Shown piece by piece: positions 35,082 through 43,867 of a stretch of 64,000 nt of DNA. The stretch is from Pseudomonas putida (lineage in GTDB: Bacteria; Pseudomonadota; Gammaproteobacteria; Pseudomonadales; Pseudomonadaceae). Position numbers and translations under genes: made by a program. How positions within the stretch are numbered: the first letter of the stretch is position 1; every line of letters begins with the position of its first letter. The stretch lies in contig NZ_CP113097.1 of NCBI RefSeq assembly GCF_026625125.1, forward strand, positions 2,170,001 through 2,234,000. The letters are read 5' to 3'. A model generated the notes under the pieces. The model saw nothing but the letters and a program-made list of their open reading frames with translations. It was not told where the DNA came from and did not search any database.

Positions 35082-35585
35082 TCATGTTGCCTTGGCCTGC
35101 GCCGCGATGTGCCGTTTGATCCAGTGATCAACGCTTAGCCTACCGGCACCTTTGAGCAGCAAGGGCAGCAATGCAACCAGGTAGATCAGAGGCAACTTGT
35201 AGGCCCCGAAGCCTAGATCGGTCATGGCGTAACCCTTGGCCAGTTCGGCCAGGTCCGACCAGTGTGCAGGCCAGTGCAGCGCTACGATCGCTACCACGGT
35301 TACCAATGCCAGCCCCGCCGCCGCCAGCCGTGTACCAAGGCCTAGCAGCAGGAGCAGCGGCAGGACCAGTTCGGCCCACATCGACAGGTGCCAGTTCAAC
35401 TCCGCTGGCAGCAGGCTGAAGGGCAGTGGGAAGCGCCCCTGTATATCGCCGAACCAGTTGCTGCCGTTGAATTTTTCCAGGCCGGATTCGAAGAATTCCC
35501 AGGCCAGAAACAGCCGTAATGGCAAATCCGCTCCCCAGCCTGCGAGGCAGTCCAGGGGGCTCGAGGTGCGTTTTAGCGTGGTCAT
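35082..35585 (-). CDS. DoxX family membrane protein
   Basis: This 167-residue protein has four hydrophobic helices and the DoxX pattern LPLRLFLAWEFFESGLEKFNG... AELVLPLLLLLGLGTRLAA. DoxX proteins are small inner-membrane proteins linked loosely to redox stress and quinol oxidation. It follows a 74-residue membrane protein gene by 16 bases on the same strand, so they form a two-gene unit with an unusual repeat-rich promoter region upstream. Confidence 0.87.
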   Translation of the reverse strand: MTTLKRTSSPLDCLAGWGADLPLRLFLAWEFFESGLEKFNGSNWFGDIQGRFPLPFSLLPAELNWHLSMWAELVLPLLLLLGLGTRLAAAGLALVTVVAIVALHWPAHWSDLAELAKGYAMTDLGFGAYKLPLIYLVALLPLLLKGAGRLSVDHWIKRHIAAQAKAT

Positions 35586-35601
35586 GGGCTGTGCTACTCC
35601 G

Positions 35602-35826
35602 TCAGGAAAGAGCGGTGGCGTTGCGGCGCTGGTAAAGCGCCCGTTTGGCGGTGAGCTGGAGGGCGATGGGGGTGAACATCAGGGTGAAGGCCAGGGGATA
35701 CCAGCCACCCACGGGGATGCGCCACATGCCACCACGCGGGTGGCAGGCCAGGGCCACGGCGGTCATGAGCAGGCCGGCCTGGGCGGCGAACAGCCTCCAG
35801 CCAGAGGGAAGGGCGATGGCTCTCAT
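35602..35826 (-). CDS. small membrane protein, 74 residues
   Basis: The protein has two hydrophobic helices (about 15-28 and 41-58) separated by CHPRGGMWRIPVGGWYP. I recognise no family. GGGAG lies nine bases upstream of the ATG at 35826. It is paired with the doxX-like gene downstream, which suggests a membrane role in the same process. Confidence 0.7.
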   Translation of the reverse strand: MRAIALPSGWRLFAAQAGLLMTAVALACHPRGGMWRIPVGGWYPLAFTLMFTPIALQLTAKRALYQRRNATALS

Positions 35827-35850
35827 CGAAAAAATCTCCCGGTGTGTCAA

Positions 35851-35892
35851 AGTGTGACCGGGAGTGTGGCGGTACGACGTACCGGCAGTGTG
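35851..35892. promoter_or_regulatory. palindrome with phased AGTGTG repeats
   Basis: Three AGTGTG copies start at 35851, 35863 and 35887, spaced 12 and 24 bases. Between the second and third is a perfect 15-base inverted repeat, CGGTACG-A-CGTACCG (35870-35884). The block lies 25-66 bases upstream of the small membrane protein start at 35826 and could be a multi-site operator. Confidence 0.45.
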
Positions 35893-35995
35893 TCGGTGCA
35901 GGCTGCGTTGTGTATCAGAAAGGAGTGACATGTGGTGTAGGGCAATGTCACCCCTGCAGTCAGGCGCGCAGCGCCGCGTCAAGGCCTGCAGGGTT

Positions 35996-37282
35996 TCACT
36001 TCAGCTCGATCTGTGCGCACAGGCCTCCGCCCTGGCGGTTGCTGAGCACCAATTGCCCGCCCATGGCCTGGATCAGTTGGTGGGCGATTGCCAGGCCCAG
36101 GCCGGTGCCGCCGGTGCTGCGGTTGCGCGAGCTTTCCACTCGGTAGAATGGTTTGAGCACTTCGCTGAGCGCTTGCTGGGGGATGCCAGGCCCTTCATCC
36201 AGTACGCGGATCAGGATACGTCCCTGCTCATGGCTGACCTCCAATTGCGCCTTGCCGGCGAACTTCAGGGCATTGTCCAGCAGGTTGACCAACACCCGGC
36301 GCAGCGCATGCGGGCGCGTTTCCAGCAAACGGCCGGTAGTGCCATGGCGCTCGACCTGCGCGCCGCTGTCCTGGTAATCGAACACCACGCTGTCGAGGAA
36401 CGCGTCGAGGTCGATGCGGCAGGGCGGCTCGGTGTTGATATCCATGCTGCGGGCGTAGGCTACGCCTTCGCGGACCAAATGCTCCATGGCATCCAGGTCA
36501 TGCCATAACCTGTCCTTTTCCACGCCCTCGTCCATTACCTCGACCCGCAGTTTCATGCGGGTGAGCGGGGTTTGCAGGTCATGGGAAATCGCTGCCAGCA
36601 ACTGCATGCGCTCCTTGAGGTAGGCAGCGATGCGCGCCTGCAGGGCGTTGAAGGCGACGGCGGCATATTTCACTTCGCGCGGGCCGCTTTCGTCCAGCAA
36701 CATGCCGGGCTTGTCCGGGTCGAGGTCGTCAAGCGCCTTGACCAGGCGGGTCAGCGGGCCGATGGCCAGGCGCACGGCCAGCCAGGTACAGAACAGCAGC
36801 ACGGCTAGCTGTATGAGCAACACCAGCGGCAGCCATGTGGCAATCGGCACGGCTGCCGGGGTGACATCGATGGTCAGCGGCGCGCCGTCGGCCAGACGCA
36901 GGTGCGCCTGAAAGTGGGCGTTTGGGCCGGGTATCTCCTGGAAGGTCAGGCGATACTGGCTGCCGATGGCCTTGACGATCGAATCGGCAGCCATGGGTGG
37001 GTCATCGCTTGGCATCGCCGCGCCGGTCACGCCAGTGTCCAGCCGATAGCGGTAGGTGCGCCGCTCCAGGCGGGGCAGCCAGGCGGGGCGTTCAGCAGCG
37101 GGAAGGCGGTCAAGAATGGCCACTGACGTGGCGACGTCCTGCTCCAGGTTGCTGAGCATCATCGAGCGGCTGCTGATATAGCGCTCATAGGCCTGCAGGC
37201 TGAACGACAGCCCATAGGCCAGCACTAGCCCGGTGATGAAGATCAGCGCCAGGCGCGAGGCGAGGGTGCGCGGCCACTTCAT
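35996..37282 (-). CDS. sensor histidine kinase of an OmpR-type system
   Basis: This 428-residue inner-membrane kinase has a first helix (about 9-30), a periplasmic sensing region (about 31-147), a second helix (about 150-172), a HAMP linker (about 172-225), the phosphoacceptor His 234 in AAISHDLQTPLTR, and the ATP-binding N (LVNLLDNALKF), G1 (DEGPGIP) and G2 (GGTGLGLAIA) boxes. Its ATG overlaps the response regulator stop as ATGA. The signal is unknown. Confidence 0.92.
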   Translation of the reverse strand: MKWPRTLASRLALIFITGLVLAYGLSFSLQAYERYISSRSMMLSNLEQDVATSVAILDRLPAAERPAWLPRLERRTYRYRLDTGVTGAAMPSDDPPMAADSIVKAIGSQYRLTFQEIPGPNAHFQAHLRLADGAPLTIDVTPAAVPIATWLPLVLLIQLAVLLFCTWLAVRLAIGPLTRLVKALDDLDPDKPGMLLDESGPREVKYAAVAFNALQARIAAYLKERMQLLAAISHDLQTPLTRMKLRVEVMDEGVEKDRLWHDLDAMEHLVREGVAYARSMDINTEPPCRIDLDAFLDSVVFDYQDSGAQVERHGTTGRLLETRPHALRRVLVNLLDNALKFAGKAQLEVSHEQGRILIRVLDEGPGIPQQALSEVLKPFYRVESSRNRSTGGTGLGLAIAHQLIQAMGGQLVLSNRQGGGLCAQIELK

Positions 37283-38019
37283 GATGGCGACTCGAGCAGC
37301 TGCACGGGCAGCGAGAACACATAACCTTCACTGCGCACCGTCTTGATGCAGCTGGGTTCGCGCGCGTCGTCGCCCAGGCGCTGGCGCAGGCGGCTGACCA
37401 GCAGGTCAATGGAGCGATCGAAGATATCGGCCTCGCGGCCTTGGGTCAGGTTGAGCAACTGTTCGCGGCTGAGCACCCGTTGTGGATGGTCGAGGAATAC
37501 GCGCAACAGGCGGTATTCGGCGCCACTGAGGGCCACCAGCGTGCCTTCGCTGTCAAGCAGGTGGCGCGCGGTGGTGTCCAGACGCCACTGGCCGAAACCG
37601 ATCAGGCGGCCGCTTTCGCTGATGGTCAGGTTGGGCGGCAACATGCGGGTGCGGCGCAGCACCGCGTTGATGCGGGCCAGTAATTCGCGGGCTGAGAATG
37701 GCTTGGTCAGGTAATCGTCAGCGCCCATCTCCAGGCCGATGATGCGGTCGGTCTCGTCGTTGCGCGCGGTCAGCATCAGCACTGGCGTAGTGCGGTGCTT
37801 GCCGGCGCGCAGCTCACGGCACAGCAGCAGGCCGTCATCGCCCGGCATCATGATGTCGAGCACGATCAGGTCGACACTGTTGGCTTCCAGGAAAGCTCGC
37901 ATCTGCCGGCCGTCGGCGACGATGCTGGTGCGCAGGCCGTTCTTCTTCAGGTAATTGCCGACCAGTTCGCGGATTTCACGGTCGTCGTCGACGATCAGGA
38001 TGTGATCGACATGTTCCAT
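37279..38019 (-). CDS. OmpR family response regulator
   Basis: This 246-residue regulator has a receiver domain (acidic DDD near 12-14, phosphoacceptor Asp in LIVLDIMMPG near 56, Lys in LTKPFS near 107) and a C-terminal winged-helix DNA-binding domain (about 140-240). I use the ATG at 38019 (MEHVDHIL). It is the first gene of a two-gene operon with its kinase and is divergent from a DUF2790/thioredoxin pair, which is the likely target. Confidence 0.92.
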   Translation of the reverse strand: MEHVDHILIVDDDREIRELVGNYLKKNGLRTSIVADGRQMRAFLEANSVDLIVLDIMMPGDDGLLLCRELRAGKHRTTPVLMLTARNDETDRIIGLEMGADDYLTKPFSARELLARINAVLRRTRMLPPNLTISESGRLIGFGQWRLDTTARHLLDSEGTLVALSGAEYRLLRVFLDHPQRVLSREQLLNLTQGREADIFDRSIDLLVSRLRQRLGDDAREPSCIKTVRSEGYVFSLPVQLLESPS

Positions 38020-38189
38020 CGGTGGGGTCCTGTGCAAGGGGAATGAGCGCAGTGTACCGAGCAGGTATGAGCTTGCCTGCAGAGGTTTGTATTGCAGTGT
38101 ATCTGGCCGCGCGACAGATACAGCAGGAGGCAGGGCGCAGGGTCAGGCGACACATGCCTGATACCTGGCACGCGTGAAATGGCTCTGAC

Positions 38190-38206
38190 CGGGGAGCACC
38201 ACTCCC
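38190..38206. promoter_or_regulatory. short inverted repeat upstream of the DUF2790 gene
   Basis: GGGGAG and CTCCCC pair across five bases, about 30 bases before the DUF2790 start. It could be an operator or a leader hairpin; the evidence is only the symmetry. Confidence 0.3.
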
Positions 38207-38235
38207 CACCCTCAGAAGCTGTCAGGAGAGATGCC

Positions 38236-38511
38236 ATGAACGTGAAAACCCTCGCCAGCGCCAGCCTGTTCGCTGTGCTCAGCCTCGGCGCCCTGGCTGC
38301 CCAGGCAACCACACAGCCGATGGAGGATGCCAGCGTCATGCAGTACCGCTATGGCGACCGGCTGGACATACACAAAGTGCTGTCGGTGAAGGATGACCAA
38401 AGCGATGCCTGTGGCCTGGTCAATACCCGTATGGACTACCTCGACTCCCAAGGCCAGCGCCAAAGCCTGCAATACCGTACCTATGCCACGAGCGGCTGCC
38501 ATGACAACTGA
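38236..38511 (+). CDS. secreted DUF2790 protein
   Basis: This 91-residue protein has a signal peptide ending AAQA (about residue 23) and the DUF2790 core MQYRYGDRLDIHKVLSVKDD... CGLVNTRMDYLDSQGQ with two cysteines that may form a disulfide. The family is Pseudomonas-centred, with no firm function. Its end overlaps the thioredoxin gene by 11 bases. It is divergent from the two-component system, which probably controls it. Confidence 0.85.
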   Translation: MNVKTLASASLFAVLSLGALAAQATTQPMEDASVMQYRYGDRLDIHKVLSVKDDQSDACGLVNTRMDYLDSQGQRQSLQYRTYATSGCHDN

Positions 38512-39037
38512 GCGCCGCATGCTGCTGAAAGTGGGGGGCGTGGCCTTGGCGCTCCTTGGCCTGGGGCTGGCCGGCCACTTGGCGGCCCGCGACAGTTACG
38601 GGGCCATGCCGTCGCTGTCGGGGGCCAGTGAGTGGCTCAACTCGCCAGCGCTGGATGCCGCGCAACTCAAGGGCAAGGTAGTGCTGGTGGACTTCTGGAC
38701 GTGGGACTGCATCAACTGCCAGCGTAGCCTGCCACATGTAAACGACTGGGCGCGGCGCTACGCCGATCAGGGGCTGGTCGTGGTGGGCGTACATACGCCG
38801 GAGTATGACTACGAGCATGACGTCGGTCAGTTGAAAAACAAGGTGGCCAGCCTTCAGATCGCCTACCCGGTGGCGGTGGACAACGATCATCGGGTTTGGA
38901 ATGCCTGGGGTAATCAGTTCTGGCCGGCGCACTACTTCGTCGATCGCCAGGGCCAGGTGCGGCATGTGCACGTTGGCGAAGGTGACTACGACGGGCAGGA
39001 GACGTTGATAAAGGCGTTGCTGGATGAAAAACGCTGA
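38501..39037 (+). CDS. membrane-anchored thioredoxin-like protein
   Basis: This 178-residue protein begins with a twin-arginine-like start (TERRMLLK) and a hydrophobic segment (about 8-25), then a TlpA/AhpC-type thioredoxin fold with the active-site motif WDCINC (about 67-72) and the cis-proline region WPAHYFVD. It should work in the periplasm on thiol redox or disulfide repair. The ATG at 38501 lies inside the end of the DUF2790 gene, so the two are translated together. Confidence 0.85.
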   Translation: MTTERRMLLKVGGVALALLGLGLAGHLAARDSYGAMPSLSGASEWLNSPALDAAQLKGKVVLVDFWTWDCINCQRSLPHVNDWARRYADQGLVVVGVHTPEYDYEHDVGQLKNKVASLQIAYPVAVDNDHRVWNAWGNQFWPAHYFVDRQGQVRHVHVGEGDYDGQETLIKALLDEKR

Positions 39038-39042
39038 AGTGT

Positions 39043-39085
39043 TTACCGTCCCTTTCGCGGTTAAAACCCGCAAAAGGGACGGTAA
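39043..39085. terminator. bidirectional hairpin terminator
   Basis: Two 18-base arms (39043-39060 and 39068-39085) pair with a single mismatch across a 7-base loop, between the convergent thioredoxin gene and aroE. Confidence 0.8.
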
Positions 39086-39090
39086 CGGGC

Positions 39091-39939
39091 TCAGCCGAAG
39101 CTGGCGAAATGCGCCTGCATGCGCTCGGCATTGGCCTGACGGCCACTGAACAGCTCGAATGCTTTCACTGCCTGGAACACGGCCATGTTGCTGCCATCCA
39201 GGGTGCGGCAGCCCAGTGCCCGTGCCGCACGCAACAGCTCGGTTTCCAGTGGAAAATAGATGATCTCCGCCACCCACAGCCGGGCATGCAGCAGCTCGAC
39301 CGGCAGCGGTGTGCCCGGCAGTTTGGCCATGCCGACCGGCGTGGTGTTGACCAGCCCGTCCGCCTCGGCAATCTCGGCCGCCAGGTCCGTGCCCACAACG
39401 GCCCGGCCTGCGCCGAAATGGCCGTTGAGGTTGTCGACCAGCGCCTGGGCGCGCGCTGCATCCACTTCGAACAGCACCAGCCGCTCGACACCTTCGCCCA
39501 GCAACGCATGGGCCACAGCCGAGCCAGCACCGCCCGCACCCATCTGCACCACCTGCCGGCGCGCGACGTCGGGCAAGCCGCGGCGCAAGCCTTCGGCGAA
39601 GCCCAGGCAGTCGGTGTTATGGCCCACACGCTTGCCGTCCTTGAGCACCACGGTATTGACCGCACCGATACCCCTGGCCTCATCGGACAGCTCGTCGAGC
39701 AGCGGCAGGATCGCCTGCTTGAACGGGTAGGTGATATTGAGCCCAGTGAAGCCGGTGTGCTGGGCCGCTTCGAGCAATTGCGCCAAGGCGCTGTCTTGCA
39801 GTTGCAGCTGGTCTGCGTCGATCAGGCGATAGAGGTAGCGCAAGTCCTGCGCATCGCCTTCATGTTCATGCAGGGCAGGGGTGCGCGACAGCTGAATGCC
39901 ACGGCCGATCAGGCCGGCGAGGATGGCCGGCTGAGTCAT
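39091..39939 (-). CDS. aroE: shikimate/quinate dehydrogenase
   Basis: This 282-residue AroE-type enzyme interconverts dehydroshikimate and shikimate (or dehydroquinate and quinate). The catalytic Lys 74 (NITYPFK) and Asp 110 (GHNTD) and the nucleotide loop [13 protein letters not shown] (about 134-146) are present. Its clustering with a type II dehydroquinase, an MFS symporter and further off a GntR regulator suggests a catabolic quinate/shikimate role and not the housekeeping step; this is inference. The start overlaps the aroQ stop as ATGA. Confidence 0.85.
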   Translation of the reverse strand: MTQPAILAGLIGRGIQLSRTPALHEHEGDAQDLRYLYRLIDADQLQLQDSALAQLLEAAQHTGFTGLNITYPFKQAILPLLDELSDEARGIGAVNTVVLKDGKRVGHNTDCLGFAEGLRRGLPDVARRQVVQMGAGGAGSAVAHALLGEGVERLVLFEVDAARAQALVDNLNGHFGAGRAVVGTDLAAEIAEADGLVNTTPVGMAKLPGTPLPVELLHARLWVAEIIYFPLETELLRAARALGCRTLDGSNMAVFQAVKAFELFSGRQANAERMQAHFASFG

Positions 39940-40385
39940 GCTGGCTGCTCCTGGAACATTTCGGCGAAGTGCGCCAGAGCCATGCGGTAGCCGTGGCTGC
40001 CCAAACCGCAGATCACACCCACCGCGATCGAGGAGACGAACGACAGGTGGCGGAACGGCTCGCGCTTGTGCACGTTGGAAAGGTGCACTTCGATCACGGG
40101 CACCTCGCTGGCGACCAGCGCGTCGCGGATGGCCACCGAAGTGTGGGTCCAGGCACCGGGGTTGATCACGATACCGGCGCAGCGACCACGGGCAGCGTGG
40201 ATCCAGTCGATCAGGTCGCCTTCGTGGTTGGTCTGGCGGAATTCGATTTCCAGGCCGTGGGCCTGCGCGGTGTCTGCGCAGCTCTGGGCCAGGTCAGCAA
40301 GGGTTTCACGGCCGTACTGCGCAGGCTCGCGAGTACCCAGCATGTTCAAGTTGGGGCCGTTGAGCACGAGGATAAGGGGCTTCAT
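39936..40385 (-). CDS. aroQ: type II 3-dehydroquinate dehydratase
   Basis: This 149-residue enzyme dehydrates 3-dehydroquinate to 3-dehydroshikimate. The conserved blocks [39 protein letters not shown] and [14 protein letters not shown] hold the catalytic Tyr, Asn and His. I use the ATG at 40385 ([10 protein letters not shown]). It precedes aroE with overlapping codons, forming a two-step module for quinate/shikimate breakdown or synthesis. Confidence 0.92.
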   Translation of the reverse strand: MKPLILVLNGPNLNMLGTREPAQYGRETLADLAQSCADTAQAHGLEIEFRQTNHEGDLIDWIHAARGRCAGIVINPGAWTHTSVAIRDALVASEVPVIEVHLSNVHKREPFRHLSFVSSIAVGVICGLGSHGYRMALAHFAEMFQEQPA

Positions 40386-40552
40386 GGCGGGCATCACTTT
40401 GTTGTTGTTGAATGCCCGTATGTTTGTACCACCTGGTTAGTTTCGTCAATTGGGTTGAGTGTCGCAGCGTGGAAAGTGGGCGATTATCGAACCCCGAACA
40501 CGGCGTTTTCAGCGCGGGTGCGCCCCTCGAAAGCGACGCTTTTCGCTGCTAT

Positions 40553-40571
40553 GGGGCTGCAGTGCAGCCCC
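40553..40571 (-). terminator. hairpin terminator of the MFS symporter gene
   Basis: GGGGCTGC-AGT-GCAGCCCC forms a perfect 8-bp stem five bases after the symporter stop at 40577. Confidence 0.65.
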
Positions 40572-40576
40572 ACTTC

Positions 40577-41914
40577 TCAGATGCTGTTGGCAACCCCGCG
40601 ACCCACCTCACCGTCAGGGGTCTCTTCATGCAACGATATTCGCGATGTTTCCGGCAATGCCAACCCGCCCACCAGCGCCACCAGCGCGATGGCCACCAGA
40701 TAGAACGCCGGTGCCAGGCTGCTGCCGGTCTGCCCGATAAGCCAGGTCGCCACCAACGGTGCGGTGCCGCCAAACAACGTATAGGCCACGTTGTAGGTGA
40801 TCGCCGAAGCGGTGTAGCGCGTGTGTGTCGGGAAACTCTCCGACAGCAATGCGGCGGTCACCACACCACTGGACAGTGCGCCTACCGCCAACAGGATGAC
40901 CCCCAGCAGGGCGGCGGGCACTGACCCGGAACTGGCCAGCCAATAGGCCGGGAATACGCACACCATCACCCACAGGCAGGTGAAACCAATGGTCTTGCGC
41001 CGCCCGACGCGGTCGGAGAACGCGCCGGCCAGCGGACAACCGATGGCCGCGAACACCAGCGCTACCGTGGTCACCAGCAGCGACTGGGCGCGTGTCAGGT
41101 TGCCGACCATCTGCAGGTAGGTGGCGAAGTAGGTGGTGAACATGTAGAAGGACAACGCAGTGAGCGAGATGAAGGCACCCAGGTTGCGGATGGCCCGGCC
41201 ATGGTTACGCAACGTGTCCTTGAGTGGCGAATGCTCATGGGTCTTGCCTTGGGCGATGGCCTCGCGAAACGCCGGGGTTTCCTCCATGCGCCAGCGCAGG
41301 TACAGGCCCACCAGGCCCAGCGGCGCAGCCACCAGGAACGGTATGCGCCAGCCCCAGGCCGCCATCGCTTCGGCCGACAGGCTCGCCTCAAGGCCGAAGG
41401 CGATCACCGCCGCGCAGGCGAAGGCCGAGAAGGTCGACACGGGCACGAAGCTGCCATAGAAGGCCCGCTTGTTTTGCGGTGCGTGCTCCATCAGGTAGGC
41501 ACAGGCACCTGCATACTCACCGCCTGCCGAGAACCCCTGCAGGCAGCGCGCAAGGGTCAATAGCGCGGGCGCGGCAAGGCCGATGCTGGCGTAGGTCGGC
41601 AGCAGGCCGATCAGTGTGGTGGAGCCGGCCATCAGCAGGATGGTCAGTGACAAGATACGTTTGCGTCCCAGCCGGTCACCCAGTGCCCCGAACACGATCC
41701 CGCCCAATGGCCGCAAGGCGAAGGCCACGGCGAAAACGGCGAAGGTCTTGAGCAAGGCCACGCTGGCATCGCCACTGGCGAAAAACTGGCTGGCGATGAT
41801 CGTTGCGAGAAAGCCGTAGACGGCAAAGTCGAACCATTCGACGAAGTTGCCGATGGCCGAGGCGGCGATGACCCGGCGCAGGGTGGCGGGGGATACCTCG
41901 TGAGATGCGGACAT
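40577..41914 (-). CDS. MFS metabolite:proton symporter, ShiA/ProP type
   Basis: This 445-residue inner-membrane protein has about 12 helices and the metabolite:H+ symporter signature: AASAIGNFVEWFDFAVYGFLA, the loop 2-3 motif GALGDRLGRKRIL and RCLQGFSAGGEYAGA. GGAG lies nine bases before the ATG at 41914. Relatives carry shikimate, protocatechuate, citrate or proline; the adjacent aroQ-aroE pair makes quinate or shikimate the leading guess. Confidence 0.88.
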   Translation of the reverse strand: MSASHEVSPATLRRVIAASAIGNFVEWFDFAVYGFLATIIASQFFASGDASVALLKTFAVFAVAFALRPLGGIVFGALGDRLGRKRILSLTILLMAGSTTLIGLLPTYASIGLAAPALLTLARCLQGFSAGGEYAGACAYLMEHAPQNKRAFYGSFVPVSTFSAFACAAVIAFGLEASLSAEAMAAWGWRIPFLVAAPLGLVGLYLRWRMEETPAFREAIAQGKTHEHSPLKDTLRNHGRAIRNLGAFISLTALSFYMFTTYFATYLQMVGNLTRAQSLLVTTVALVFAAIGCPLAGAFSDRVGRRKTIGFTCLWVMVCVFPAYWLASSGSVPAALLGVILLAVGALSSGVVTAALLSESFPTHTRYTASAITYNVAYTLFGGTAPLVATWLIGQTGSSLAPAFYLVAIALVALVGGLALPETSRISLHEETPDGEVGRGVANSI

Positions 41915-42098
41915 GTGGATACGCTCCGGTTTCAAAGGCAGCCTGGCGGATTAGCGAGGCGGTCTGGCCGCGTCGTCGTTGTTGTTGCAGGCAGTAAACC
42001 GGTGTGAGCGAAAGGGCGCTTTTTCGAGGACGACGCCCAGATATCTGTTTTGACCGCGTGAGCCCCTTGGGTGGCCAAGCCTCGGCAGTCAGCGGGGG

Positions 42099-42782
42099 TT
42101 AAACCGAGAACACCACCCCGGTGCGCGAAGCCGCGTTGCGAATATGCTCCTGCATCGCTTTTTGCGCCGCCGCCTGTGAGCGGCGGGCCAGGGCGCGCAG
42201 GATCTTGCGATGTTCCTGCCAGGTTTCCATCGCCCGTTCCGGACGGATGAAGGGCAGCTTCTGGCTTTCCAGGAAGATCTCCTGGCTGGCGGTGATCACC
42301 TGCAGCATGGCGTGGTTACCGCAGGCTTGCAGCAACTGTTGGTGGAAGGCGAAATCCAGCCGTGCGGCGGCTTCGAAGCGGCCCGCGCGCAACTCCTGAT
42401 GCATCGCCTCCACGTTCAGCTCCAGGCGATCGATGTCGTCAGCAGTGAGCGCCAGCGCCGCCTGCCCAGCGGCGAAACCTTCCAAGGCGTAGCGCAGTTG
42501 GAAGGTGTCGCTCGCCGAAACCTGTTCGGCATAAGGCCAGGCAAATGCCGAAGGCGTTGGCGCTTGCACGAACACCCCTTTACCCGGCTGCACGCTCACC
42601 AAGCCCAGCGCGCTGAGCGAGGACAGCGCTTCTCGCAGAGAGGCCCTGCTGACCCCCAGCTGCTCGGCAAGGTCGCGCTGCGAGGGTAGCGCATCGCCGG
42701 GCTGATAGCCGCCGTCTTCGATCAATTTGCGGATGCCTTGCAGGGCCTGTTCGGGGACGGCGCGGGGTAGGGTGTCGAGCAT
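42099..42782 (-). CDS. GntR/FadR family transcriptional regulator
   Basis: This regulator (227 residues from ATG 42782) has an N-terminal winged helix-turn-helix (LPSQRDLAEQLGVSRASLREALSSLSALGLV, about 32-62) and a C-terminal all-helical FCD ligand domain (about 85-210), with histidines that may bind a metal and a carboxylate ligand. An alternative ATG at 42830 adds 16 residues; I prefer 42782 because an operator-like repeat ends next to it. It is divergent from the ABC transporter and could also serve the aro genes. Confidence 0.87.
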   Translation of the reverse strand: MLDTLPRAVPEQALQGIRKLIEDGGYQPGDALPSQRDLAEQLGVSRASLREALSSLSALGLVSVQPGKGVFVQAPTPSAFAWPYAEQVSASDTFQLRYALEGFAAGQAALALTADDIDRLELNVEAMHQELRAGRFEAAARLDFAFHQQLLQACGNHAMLQVITASQEIFLESQKLPFIRPERAMETWQEHRKILRALARRSQAAAQKAMQEHIRNAASRTGVVFSV

Positions 42783-42797
42783 ACTGTTCAGACCGGT
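42783..42797. promoter_or_regulatory. GntR operator candidate, copy 1
   Basis: ACTGTTCAGACCGGT abuts the regulator start codon at 42782 and would give autoregulation. It differs from copy 2 (42931-42945) at one base. Confidence 0.55.
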
Positions 42798-42930
42798 CGG
42801 AGGGCGATGACCTTGGCTTTTTACGGCCATTGGCAGGCGCTTGCAAGCATTGCTCCGCCCTGAAGCAGGCGAATGCGGCCTTGCACAAAAGCGGGGCGTG
42901 ACGACGGCAGGGCAGGCGCACGGCCAGGCA

Positions 42931-42945
42931 ACTGTTCAGACCAGT
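42931..42945. promoter_or_regulatory. GntR operator candidate, copy 2
   Basis: ACTGTTCAGACCAGT is symmetric at 12 of 14 positions around its centre and lies about 115 bases upstream of the ABC binding-protein start at 43060. A partial third half (GACCGTTCAG) follows at 42949-42958. Confidence 0.55.
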
Positions 42946-43059
42946 AAGACCGTTCAGCTCAGGGCTTGAGCACGTTGTACCAGGGCCCGCAGGGTTTTTG
43001 GCATGGCCCGTGCACTGGCCAGCCAGCACACTTTCCCTGGTTACCTGCGAGGCCACACC

Positions 43060-43845
43060 ATGAAGACATTCCGCACCTTGTTCCTGGCCAGCCTGTTCTG
43101 CAGCAGCGCCCTCGTGCTGCCAGCCGCCCAGGCTGATGCCCTGGCCGACATCAGCGCCCGTGGCGTGCTCAAGGTGGCAGTGCCCCAGGACTTCCCCCCC
43201 TTCGGCTCGGTAGGGCCAGACCTCAAACCCCGTGGCCTGGACATCGACACGGCACAACTGCTGGCAGACAAGCTGGGTGTGAAGCTGGCCCTAACCCCGG
43301 TAAACAGCACCAACCGCATCCCGTTCCTCACCACCGGCAAGGTCGACCTGGTGATTTCCAGCCTCGGCAAGAACCCGGAACGTGCGGCGGTGATCGATTT
43401 CTCCCGGCCCTATGCACCGTTCTACCTGGCCGTGTTCGGCCCGGCCGAGGTGGACATCGCCGGTATCGACGCTGTCGCTGGCAAGACCATCAGCGTTACC
43501 CGCGGCTCGATCGAGGACATGGAACTGAGCGCCGTAGCGCCCAAGGGCGCAGTGATCAAGCGCTTTGAAGACAACAACTCGACCATCGCCGCCTACCTCT
43601 CCGGCCAGGTCGAACTGATCGCCAGCGGCAGCGTGGTAATGGCCGCCATTGCCCAGAAGAACCCGGCCAAGGTGCCTGTGGTCAAGGTCAAGCTCAAGGA
43701 CTCGCCTGTCTATGTGGGGCTGGCCAAGAACGAGCCGGCGCTGCTGGACAAAGTGAACGCCACGCTCGAAGCCGCCAAGGCTGACGGCAGCCTCAACCGC
43801 AATGCCGAAAAATGGCTGAAGCAGCCGCTGCCGGCCGACCTCTGA
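43060..43845 (+). CDS. polar amino-acid-type ABC transporter substrate-binding protein
   Basis: This 261-residue periplasmic protein has a signal peptide ending AAQA (about residue 24) and the SBP type 3 fold: ISARGVLKVAVPQDFPPFG, LDIDTAQLLADKLGVK, and GKVDLVISSLGKNPERA. It starts at ATG 43060. It heads a four-gene transporter operon; its ligand is probably an amino acid or related small acid, but the sequence alone does not say which. Confidence 0.88.
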   Translation: MKTFRTLFLASLFCSSALVLPAAQADALADISARGVLKVAVPQDFPPFGSVGPDLKPRGLDIDTAQLLADKLGVKLALTPVNSTNRIPFLTTGKVDLVISSLGKNPERAAVIDFSRPYAPFYLAVFGPAEVDIAGIDAVAGKTISVTRGSIEDMELSAVAPKGAVIKRFEDNNSTIAAYLSGQVELIASGSVVMAAIAQKNPAKVPVVKVKLKDSPVYVGLAKNEPALLDKVNATLEAAKADGSLNRNAEKWLKQPLPADL

Positions 43846-43867
43846 GCTGTACCCGGAGCCTGCCACC

